From the NCBI RefSeq assembly GCF_037038585.1, contig NC_092520.1, positions 148,117,104-148,181,103 on the forward strand: a stretch of DNA of 64,000 nt. Reading direction: 5' to 3'. Every line of letters starts with the position of its first letter. Position 1 is the first letter of the stretch. A program made the position numbers and the translations under genes. This DNA comes from Patagioenas fasciata (Eukaryota; Chordata; Aves; Columbiformes; Columbidae). Shown here one piece after another: positions 38,101-50,100 of the stretch. The notes beneath the pieces were generated by a model. It did not search any database, had not been told where the DNA came from, and was given only the letters and a program-made list of their open reading frames with translations.

Positions 38101-41100
38101 CCACCCTTTAAATACTGGAACATCTGTTAGAATAGGACACAAACAAAGCTAATTATAGAAGACTATATTTGAGATTTGTTTTGCTGTTTGGAGATAGTGA
38201 GCAAACAAGATGTGTCATGTAACCTAATGATTTGTTTAGTGACAAATGCCTGGACAGGAATGGCCAGCCAGTGATTCACAGCTTTCTGTCCTATGAGGAA
38301 TTTCACTATTAAGTGTTAGAGAAACTTGATAATGGGCATTTCCTGTCTTCCAGCAGATTTCCAAAGACCTGTAATTGCCCTCTGAGTACCTCCCATCTAC
38401 CCCCTTTGCATGCAAGTTTATTCTTCCACTCATTGGTTTTTACTTGGTACTTGGAAGTGCAACTAGTCCTGCCAGGCATCCAAAAGAGATTAATTCTTCC
38501 CTGGAAGTGTGGAGAATGATCACTGGCATTGGTAATGTCAGCTCTATTTAGCTTGTGTTATTTGATAATGGAGAAGATGATTGCTGCAGATGGGCAAGGC
38601 ACATGCAGAGTCATGGAAAACTGCACTTCTCAGGTGTTTGACTATGTAGAGATCTGACTTGAATTACATGGATAATTGTGCCCCTTTTTTTGCCCTATTT
38701 CCATGGCCTCAGACCAGGGCTGATAAACTCATATCACACGTTTCTGCTCCTCGTCAGAATATCAAGTGCCAGGCAGGCTCCTTCACTTATTCATTTCAAG
38801 GAGTTTCAGATTAGGTCTTTCAATCTGTGGGGGAGTCTTTTTGCCACTCTGATTTTATTTTGGATATTGCAGGTTTGTTGTGGAATTTATCCTCCAATGA
38901 CCAGCTGAAGCATCTGTTGATTAGAGAAGCCCTGCAGACGCTGACTGAAGCTGTTCTCATCCCTCACTCTGGCTGGCCAGATCGAGATTATCCAAAGTCG
39001 AGTGTTTTACCTGACCCTGATATCTTCTACAATGCCACAGGATGCTTGAGGTGAGCACTCTGTCTACAAGTACCCAGAACAATAGCGATGATAAAACAGG
39101 CTGCACACTTGTTTTCTTTCTTGCTTTGAACTTTGATGGCTCCAAGAGAAGAGTTCGCATACAGATCATATTTTGAAATATGGGCTCATGCATATCAGAC
39201 CACAAGAATTACTGTTCAATACAATGAAAACAACTTTCTTTTTAAGTGCAGTGGTCTCCAAACCTTTTTGATCATACATCCCTATGAGGGATGTATGGTC
39301 ACCTGCTGTAATACCTGCTGAGTCGTATGAGCTTTACCAGGCATAGGAGCAGTTTTTTGGGTGGTAAACAGAACATGTTCAGCAGTGATCAAGTCACTCT
39401 TTTCTTCTGCTTGCCATATAAACCACAACTAACAGTTACATTCAGTAGCATCTCCAAGGACCTTTTGGTTAAATATATAAAGTTAATTTCAAGTCATAAT
39501 CACTTCTCTTCTAAATAGGCTGAGTAAAGGCGACAGGGTACATGAAAACACAGAGCAGTGTTCCGTTTTCAGCTGCTGTCAAAAATACTTGTTTTGATAT
39601 ATCATAATCTATAGCTAAACTGATTAAAAAATGACTTAATCTAAATTGGAAAAAGCCATATTTTAAACGAAAGTAAGTCCTGTGCAACTTTATGCACAAG
39701 TTCAAATACATTGAGCCCAGGCTGCAGCCATGGGGTGAATGAATAGATTTACAATTGTGTATTTACTACTGCAATCAGCTAGTAGTCTCATCAACACAGC
39801 AGCAGCTACTACAAAGAAACACCAAAGGCCTCAGTAAACACACCCCTAAATGACTGAAGTATAAAAATCACATCTTTAATGAAAACACCTCTAAAAATAA
39901 CAGACCATAAAACTGTGGCTCTTTGTGCTTTTGAGTTCAAAGTCATTGCATGTTAAATAAATAAAAATATGAGCATTAGAGTTACATGTCTATTGTTTAC
40001 ACATTTTAAAATGTATGAAAGGACATAGTTTGAAATAATTAATGGGTAAGGTATGAGTGCAAAAGCATGGCCTGAGTTTGAAACTCTTCTTTACAAAGTA
40101 CAAGGAATTAAGTCTGAAATTTAGAGGCAGGGAAGCTGCCCAGTTTTGCCTTACGTGTATCTGTTTTGTTAACATGTCCTTGAGTAGTTGTATCTGTATT
40201 GCATGAATATTTACTGTGTAAACAGCACTGTATCTGAGTCATGGGTGGTTTCAGAGGACAAAAGAATTGTTAGCTATACAAAATACTCAACAATAAAGCA
40301 CCACTTTCTGCAGGAACTTCTGTCAGCCCACTAACTACTATTTAACTTCATCTGTAAGTAGTAATTAACTTTCATTTACTCTGATGGCTCAAAAGAAAGT
40401 ACAGAGAAACATTAATGACCCATGATAAAATCTCTCTAGCTAATGCTAGTGGTGTTGTCTATGAAATGAAGCAGTTTGTCCTTTTTCATACTAATTAGCC
40501 CAAGCTGCATTTGTAACAAAAAAACAGTTTGGCTGTCAGCTGTGCTGCTCTGCTCCTCTCCTGCATTTGGACTCTGGAACCATCTCTTCCCAATGAGCCA
40601 GCCAGTGGGGACATAGAATCATTCTCCATTTTAGCATGGTATTGTTCTTTCTGAGCTTGTCACTGCAACTTGGTATGAGACAAATAAAGAGTAGCAGTAG
40701 CTGAGTTGTTTTAACTTAAATAACCGTAGGTTCTGAACACTCTGTACAGAAAGTCAGTGAGTGGGGCTGCTCCAGAGCTGCAGTTGGCTCTGCAGCCTCA
40801 GTGAAAAGTCTCTTAAACTGCCCTTATTGAGATGTCAAAGGATACATTACCTATTGTAAAAATATGATGTCCATATTCTAGTCCTTCTCAATGTTTAAGA
40901 GCTTGAGTACTAAAAATGATAACTGAGAGGAAAACAGGGGTCTGGATGATCGGGTAATAAGGTGGACTGTGAACTGGCTGAAGGAAAGAAGCCAAAGAGT
41001 TGTGGTCAATAGGACAGAGTCTAGTTGGAGGCCTGTATCTAGTGGAGTCTCTCAAGGGTTGGTATTGGGACCAATGCTATTCAATATATTCATCAACAAC

Positions 41101-44100
41101 TTAGATGAGGGAATAGAGTGTCAAAATAGAGTGTATTGACAAGCAAGTTCGCTGATGACACCAAGCTGGGAGGAGTGGCTGACATGCCAGAAGGCTGTGC
41201 TGGCATCCAGCAAGATCTGGACAGGCTGGAGAGTTGGGCAGGGAAAAAATTAATAAAACGTAACAAGGGCAAGGACAACCCCAGGTTCCAGTATAAGTTG
41301 GGGAATGAGCTGTTGGAGGACCATGTAGGGGAAAGGGACCTGGGGGTCCTGGTGGACAGCAGGATGACCATGAGCCAGCACTGTGCCCTTGTGGCCAGGA
41401 AGGCCAATGGCATCCTGGGGTGTATTAGAAGGGGGGCAGTTAGTAGGTCAAGAGAGGTTCTTCTTCCCCTCTACTCTGTGCTGGTGAGACCACACCTGGA
41501 ATATTGTGTCCAGTTCTGGGCCCCTCAGTTCCCGAAGGTCAGGGAACTGCTGGAGAGAGTCCAGTGCAGTGCAACAAAGATGATGGAGTGGAGCATCTCC
41601 CTAATGAGGAAAGGCTGAGCGAGCTGGGTCTCTTTAGCTTGGAGGAGATTGAGGGGTGACCTTAGTAATGTTTATAAATATGTAAAGGATGAATGTCACG
41701 AGGATGGAGCCAGGCTCTTCTCAGTGACAACCAATGATAGGACAAGGGGAAATAGTTACAAACTGGAACACAAGAGGTTCCACTTAAATATGAGAAGAAA
41801 CTTCTCAGCAAGGGTTCCAGAGCACTGGAACAGGCTGCCCAGGGAGGTTGTGGAGTCTCCTACTCTGGAGGCATTCAAAACCCGTCAGGATGCCTTCCTG
41901 TGTAACCTCATCCAGGTGTTCCTGCTCCTGCAGGGAAATTGGACTAGATGAGCTTTTGAGGTCCCTTCCAATTCCTAACATTCTGTGATCCACAGCTAAA
42001 GCTGATCTGCAAGATTGCCAGCCAACATACTTTCTAGAAGACAAGAGTTTTTAATGAGGCTTACCATATTTGTACAGACTAAATATCTGAATTTCTAAAG
42101 AATAATCACTTTGAATCTCTTTATTGTAAACTAATGCACCTCCCAAGCTAGGTCACTAAAAGTATTGCTTCCTTATGCATAAATTTCAAAAAAATCTCTC
42201 TGCACAAAGAAGTGCTGAAAAGTAAAAGAAGAGCATACCACAAAATAAAAAACTGTCCACTGAGGGAATGATGTTACTAATGAAGATATTTAAAGAGCAT
42301 ATATATTTGCCAAAATATAAATCTATAATTAGTCTTCCCTTTTGTAATACTAACATGTTTGTTATGTATGTTGATAAAGTCTATAGCCTGCAGCTTCTAT
42401 TACAGGGTAAAAATAGTTCTTTGAAGTGCAATACTTTATGCATAGTACTGTACTTAGTTATAGGAGAATTCCAAAACTTGTTTTCAAAAATTTACATGCA
42501 CTGATTGACTGACAGGGACACCCACAGTCCAAATCTAACACAGGCATCTGCACAGTGCGACACAGTTACCAACTAGTAAATTAAAGCTCTCTTCATCCTC
42601 TGACAGAATTTCAGGAGAAGTGAATCTGCATCTAGCAGATAATATTGCAGAAAATAACACTGGAATGAGTGAATGACTGGAACATTCTCTATTCTGTGAA
42701 CCAGTTATTGCAACAAGGATTGTGGAGTCCTGAATTTCATCTACCTGTGTCAGTGTATGTAGTCACTGATAAGGAAGTCTGACATTAGAAGGTTTTTTTA
42801 ATCCCATTCTCTAGGTCTGTAATTTGTCACAGTTTTATGGAAATCATTAGTCACAAAATATGATTAAAAGAAGCTGTGTACACCACAATTCTGCATTAGC
42901 AGTTACAATAAGTAAGGGTATAATTCAGTTCTGGAATATGATGAAAAGCACTGTGCCCTGAACAGGCAGAATAAGCCAAATCAAAAGACTTCACTCGTTG
43001 ACTGACAACAAGGTGAAGAAGTAAAATTTGTATATTAAACTACCTAGAGGAGTATTGCAGGCTTTTGCAGACAAGTCTTGTTGAGTTTTAAAGTCACTTT
43101 TTCTTAGCCTGAAAGTCCTACACATAATAGTTCTGTCACCAGTTCCAATACAAGTATGTAGAAGTCTTTAAGACACTTCTCCTCCTCCTTCATACTCCTT
43201 TTCTGAGTCTGAAAGGGTAAGATGCCAACAGCATACAGAACATATGGTTTTGAATATTATATATATACGTAAGTGGATTTCTGGCATGATTCTTCCACTG
43301 ATAAAAGGGAAGACTTAGTAGAAGGCTGGCTGTATTATACCTTGAAAGCTGATAATGATCTAGTTCCATTTTTAGCTTGAAATACCTGTTCCCAAAAGTT
43401 CTGCAATGTTTAACATTCCAAAATTTATGTTTAGTGATCACATTTCCTCCTGCAAAATATTTCATTTAAGTGATGGATCTAGCAATTGCAACTGCTGTGT
43501 TTCATTACAGAGTCTTCCCTTTTAACTGCTCTGCAACTGGAGCATCCTATAGTCCTATGCATCCTGATTCTTCAAACCTTTCTAGACAACTGCCTCCAGA
43601 AAGTCAGCCAACCTCTCTGTTCCTGGTTCCCCAGCCAGTAAAATTGAAGTAACGCTTCCTCTTTCTTTATTATTTTTTACCCTCCATCTGTCCCAACTCC
43701 CTTTTAAGGTCTTTGTGAATTACACAGTGACCCACAAGGAGCACTTCAGATCAGGAGGCTGTGTAAACATCTACTTCAGTTTGCTCTGGAGAGAAGCAAA
43801 GCCAAATCTCTCATTGTGTGTTGAAAAGTGTAATGGCAGCTCAATTTCATAATGGAAGCTTCTAAGAGAGAACGTAAAACAAATGACTGATAACAAGTCT
43901 TTGAGCCAAGGCCTCTTGCATAGCATTGCCATTCCTTTAAATTTATTTGTCTGCTCTTATCTTCTCTTCCCTCCTCTTCCGTTTATCTGCTCCCTCAATT
44001 CCTGAAAGGAATTCTGTTATTTCCAGCAAGGAGCTTGCAGCCTGGTGCCTGTAGTCACTAAGTAGATCCCTGGATATTTTTCCCTCCCTGTTGCATTTTG

Positions 44101-47100
44101 AACTGTGTAAGTCATGAAGGGAATGGAATTTCCAGAACTACTTCAGGAAATTGTTATCACATAATTGAGTTACATTCCAATTACCAGTTTTAGCAGAATG
44201 AGTCCCAGGAGTAAAAACGTTCTTCTTATCAGTTGTGTGGATCACTCGCAGCAGTGCAAAAACCTTTTCCAACATACTCAGCCTGTGTGTGACTCCATGC
44301 AGGCTTCAAGGGAGTATCCCTTTCATTTGGTGCCATTTGCAATCTAACTGAACATATATTATCATTCTGTTTCTTTCAAAATCACCCTTGATTTTACTAT
44401 GTTGCACTTCTTCGTATTTACCTCATATCTCTGGATCAAAATGGTATTTCCCAAGAGGGAATTAGCTCATCCTCCACAAATGCCACAGAAATATTGTTTT
44501 GGCTATTTTGGTTACAGATATAGTTATACCATGTGTGTGTGCAAGAGAAAACAGAAGCAGTAAATACAGGAGGAGATAAATGAGGCACATAACTAGATAC
44601 AATGCAGCCACATTAGAATGGGGCACAGTTTGGGCATATCACCAAGATTAGCATATTTAAGCATGCCAAAAGCCAGAAATTTTTAATAGTTAGATGAGCC
44701 CAAAACATAAGTTCTGCGTCATTCGAAGGAGAGCATCCCTACAAGCAGCAATCTCCCTCAGGCTGCGTTCTCCCTGTGCTGTATTCTCCCAGCCACTCAA
44801 TACCAACACAGGGCTGAGATATCAGGAACTGTGTAACAGAAGAGTTTTTCTATGAGAAGATTCTTGATCTTGACTCCAGTTGATCCTTTTTTCCACAAAT
44901 GTATTTGTCTCAGTGTACTTGTGATGAAATGCCAGCAAAACAAACTTGCAGAGCAGATTTGAAGATTTCTAGGTAGCCCTGAAGTCTCACCATGGAGTTG
45001 CCACGAGCCACAGTACTGGGCCAGCCCAACCATGTTATTTGCCTAAGCACTGCGTGTTTCAAGGGCTCCAGGAGCTCCACTGCAAGAGAATCCAACTCCC
45101 GAGCTCAGTGCAAGGCATTCCAGTTGTCAGAAACCTCAAATCATGGGAAGTCAAGACGAAGTCAGTTTTACAATTTTCTAAGCAAAATGTTACCATTGTG
45201 TCAAAATCAATATTTATTTATTTTTTTTAATTTACACTTCTGTGAAACATTGCAGAAACATTTATTTTTTCCTGGTCTAAGAATATTTTTATTTCTTGGA
45301 ATTTCTCTAGCTTTAATTAGCAAATAAACTGTCAACTAAGCTTTTGCCTGAAATACTCTTCTCTGCTTTGAAACCAGCTCAAACCTTCTTCAGAGTAACG
45401 TGGTTATGACCATATTGGGCAAGTGGGAGAACGGGAGCTCTTCTCTTCCCCATCCATATTGTGGTGACAAAGAAACAGGGAAAAAAGGAGAATGGAGTAG
45501 CCACATGTGTGCAGATGCACGCAGGCACACACTGGTATCTCTGTCTGGATGAGCAGTTGAGCATCAGCTTCCTGATGAAACAGAGTTTAGTAATTCATTT
45601 CCTTTGCAGAACAGGCCGGTGCCTCTTATTCAGGCTTTTCTCTACCACCAGAGCTATAAAGTTACGTTTCCCATCATATCATTCTAGAAAGCAAGACCAG
45701 GTGATGGCCTCTTCTTGCACAGCCATTCAGCATGGTCATAGCTGTCAGAAGTTCAGGGATTTTTAGAATAATGTACGGTGACGAAATGAAATACTGGATC
45801 AGCAGAAGTGTCTTTGGTGAGGGAAATTCCACACTTATCTTTTAACAGTATTTTTAGTCTGAGTGCCTCAGAAGCTATTTTGACTATGTGCTAGAAGGGC
45901 TGTAACATGTACAGTTCTGTCAGAATAACCATAAACATATGAAAAGGGGGCACACCTTGAATGTGACATATATAGGTAAAATTAAATTCCAAAGCGATGG
46001 CCATATTGAAGAATATGAGTATTGATTCTGTGATATATAATTCCATGAAAGAATAAATGAGCTCATAAACAGGGATATTGTAAACAGCATGGCCTAAAGT
46101 AAAACTATAATTACAATGCATTAGTATTTAATCTGAATATTTTCTTCCCAGGGGAAAGAAACAGAAGAACTGCATTGACAGTATATAAACCACTACATTC
46201 ATTTTACAATCATAAGCCACAGGAAAGTTTAAAGCTGTACTCTACTGGCTTTGTCAGTAATAAAATTTTAAACCATTGTAATTTCCAGTGGGTAAAGTAA
46301 GCATGCAAAATAAACACTCTGAAATTATCTAAAGGAACATGTCCCTCTGTGTTTGTGATGAATGCTAAGATTGGGTTATATTTAATATTATTTCAAACAA
46401 AAAAGCTGGAATGTGATACTGCATGCAGCCTTTTGGCCAGCAGACCTGCGGGAGTCCAAAATAATGAGGCCTAGCTTTGTAATTCCAGCATTCCATAATT
46501 CAGAGTTTGTTCAGTTGTAAAAATAATTATACCCGAAAATTGTAAGTGTTGTTACTTCCCTGGAAATCAGTAGCTTATTTAAAGCCAAACTTCAAGCAGC
46601 AATTTTGTGTTTGGTTTTTTTGAGAATTTTAAAATCACTTTCATAATTCATCTTCAAGTTGTACTTGGGTTACCACAAAGCACATAAAATATTACTTGAA
46701 ACCCAGGCAAACAGTGGCTTCCTTTGGGTCTGGAGGAAGCAGAAAGCGTGTAGAGCAGTGTCTGAGCTGCTGTGGTAGGACAGCAGAAGGCTTCTGCAGA
46801 AGTCATCTGGCTTTTTCTGCTCTGACTGAGTAGCTTCTGGTGGCTTCAGCTTTTTTCTGCTTCGATGACACTAGTTTCTCTGGGAAGCTGGGAATCGGCT
46901 GAGCACAGTATATTTTTTCCTGTTCCTTGTCCTGCCATGTCGTGATTCATCACATCAGCCGTTCACCCAGCAGTGGGGCCAGGCAGCTGCTCTGTCCTGC
47001 TGGCTCGGCTGCATTCATGTCCCCCCTGACTGCTAGCATCCCTCCAAGCATTTCCATGAGCACATTAAATACCATATGAATTTAGCACCATAACTGACTT

Positions 47101-50100
47101 CGGTGATCTTTACCTATTTATGTACAAAAGTTGCTAAAACTCTCTGAACATGTGTCTGTTGATGTGTCATCCTGGATCAAGAACTGGTTTGGTGTAGGTA
47201 AATGCTAAAGATACAGGTATCTTTCCTCTGATATTTTGACATAGCTACTGTCTCATATGCTAAAAATATATCGACAAATGGAATAATGGAAAAACAAGTC
47301 CAGTTTGTTCAACTGTTTAAAAAGGATTAATTCAGCTTTGAGATGAAGATATGAGTCAGGTCTTACTTTATTCATCCAAACACAACAGTTTGTTTTTCTG
47401 GAGTATGTTTGTCTGGGAGTGCACTAAAGTGAAAGTTTTACCTAGCAGAGGCTCAGATTATTTTACAGCTCTAAAGAAAGGAAGCAGTAAACTTTAACTT
47501 CGGTGTGTTTAATATGTAGCTGGAGAAGTTTGTCAGAGGAGCACAAGAAAATATCTTTGACTAAATCTCTTCTGACCAACATATTCCTTCCTGCACAGAA
47601 ACATGAGCTCTGCTGGCCCAGAAGGAAGGAAAAAGATGAGAGAATGCAACGGCTTGATTGATTCTCTTGTGTATTATATTCAAGGAACTATTGCAGACCA
47701 CGAGCCTAATGACAAGGTATTCTTTGAGATGAAAAGTCTTTTCCTAGGGGAAATTGCTAGGAGAATATTTTTTTGTTTAGAAACCAATATTCGGGAACAG
47801 CTGTGATGTAACTGCCAAACTGTCGCTAAAGATGAAAGTCCAGCAAGAAGCTTTCAGAACTGTTTTTTCTTATGTTGCAGTCCAAAAGAATAACATACCT
47901 TGGCATTGGGAATATATTTTCAGAATCAGCAGAAAAGCTAGAAACTTCTGTCTTTTTGTTTTGTTTTGTCTTTTTAAATGTGACGTGAATTCACAGCTTT
48001 CAGAGATATTGAAACACCTGAAGAGTCAGATATTACCTTTATAGTTGTCTCAGGAAGCTAGTCAGCTAGAAGCTTAAAAAAATTAATCTAGTTACTTTCC
48101 TGTGTATTTAGTGCTATATACACCTTAGAAAATGAAGAAACTTAATTTCTTTGAGTCGCAACATAGTTAAGGAGCTTGCATCATTTAGAATGAGATTGAT
48201 TTTCCTAAGTTATACTTTCTGCCTAAGTCAGTAGCTACAAGGACATGGACACCTCCAGAAGCCAGTTTCTCTCACTCTCTCCCTCCCACCATTGACTGCA
48301 GATAAACCATAAACATTGCTTAGACTAGATGCTGGCCTGTTAGCTGGATGAAGTCGGGTGAGAAGACCAGGTGTCACTTATGAGAAGGTTAGCTGTAACC
48401 TATGAGGCATTTCTAGTGTGCCTGCTATAACTTGTGCTATGTAATGGTAATTACAGCACATTTATAGCTCTGTTCTAGGATTAGTTAGTTGAGCTTCTCC
48501 ATCTCCCTGTATTCAGTGCCATTAGCTTCAGGGAGAATCTAGCACATTACACTTGTGCCAGTAGCTCCCTGCTGCATTTTGTCTTAAAACCACTCATTCC
48601 TTTTATACTTTCAACAAAGGAGGAACTGCTAATAAAGCTATTTACCACTAGACTCATTACTCAGAAATTGTAGACCTGACCTTAGCCATGCCCAGAACGG
48701 TACATTGAATTTTAAAAAGCATTCTACCACAGAAAACTGCTTCCTCCTTAGGAAAGATACAAACCTTCCCTTTTGCTGATGCTACAGTGAGGTGTGAGGC
48801 TTTACTCTTAAGCTCTTAAACATTCCTTGGCACACTTCTGGTCTGTGCCAAATAGCACTCGCCCAAACAATTCCCAGGCACAATTCAGGAATTATAATGT
48901 CCCAAGACCATTTTCAACAGGCATGCTCCCCGCTCTGAATGCAAGCCCTGTGTGCCAGCTGGCCTCAGTGCTCAGGAACATCCCAGGGCATGTTTAATTT
49001 ATCAGTGTAAATTCAGTCTTGTGGATCACCGGCACAAAGACTAGTTTTTTCTGTGAGCCCTGGAGTTAGTTGCTGAAGATCCACAAATGAAAGCTCTTTC
49101 CATGTCTATACATGTCCCTTCAACATGTGCCAAAGCTTTAAAGATTTCTATTCGTTTCTTATTTTAGGCCACAGAGAACTGTGTGTGCATTCTTCACAAT
49201 CTTTCCTACCAGCTAGAGATAGAGCTCCCTGAGAGCTATGCCCGGACCATATATATGCAAAGAAGAAATATTTCTAGCAATGATAAAACACCAGGCTGTT
49301 TTGGAACACGGAGCCGAAAAGTAAAAGAGGTAAAGTATATGTTTAGTTGCATCTCATTTTATTAATCAGTTATAGCAACTTCTGGAGAATAAGGCTGTAA
49401 TCTACTTAACACTCTGTTATTGATGTATCTGGTAGTGTGATGTTTACTTGCTCCAAACATGCAAATTTATTGGTAGTCTTTACTAAAACTCATTATCTTG
49501 TTCAGCTACTGATGGTGAAAATGATGTAGCAATTCACTATTTCTTTAGCTAAGGAACACTGCCACTCAGTTTCATCCCCTTTGATGGATCTAGGTGGTAT
49601 CTGTACCACGTACAGCAATTGTGCAAGTGCCTTACTAATGAGCAGGCATTGTCATGGTTTTGCCAGTGAAACCAGCTTTAGGTGACTGGTCATTTCCATG
49701 ATTTCTTGGATTTTGGGCTGTCTCACGACGTCCTCTCTTGATGCCATGTGATACATATCACAAACAATCTGGCAACTGGGAATTGTTGGAGAGAAAACAA
49801 GTATCGGGGCAGTGGGAAGCAAAAGAAAAGGATAGATTCCCCATCTATTAGTTTTGCTGGAGCATATTCTGCCTTCTGCTCCATCCACAGTACAACTCTA
49901 GCTGGCCTTTTCTGTTTCTCCTTGGCCTCAGCCCCCAGTGTCAATTGCTGAGAGATGAGAAGCAGCTTCCTCAACACCTGTCTCCTCTCTTTGGATGGAG
50001 TGGCCAGTATTATTAAATACTGAAATTTTACATGTTATTATTTGAGTTCACAACTTGATAATGATTGCAAATAATCTGGTCAAAGAGAGTTACAAAATGG

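Larger units (their letters stand above)
39051..47598 (+). other. PKP2 intron 6 (8.5 kb, the largest)
   Basis: GTGAGC donor and CACAG acceptor, phase 2. It contains a 33-bp hairpin at 39269-39301 within a possible DNA-transposon end, and the roughly 1-kb sense CR1 at about 40935-41988. A GC-richer stretch of unknown nature lies near 46730-47050. No gene was recognised. Confidence 0.87.

Noticed and set aside
41136-41951. Two adjacent open frames resembling protein-coding genes
   Set aside because: They are pieces of the CR1 ORF2 reverse transcriptase and tail in a defective LINE copy, not a host gene.
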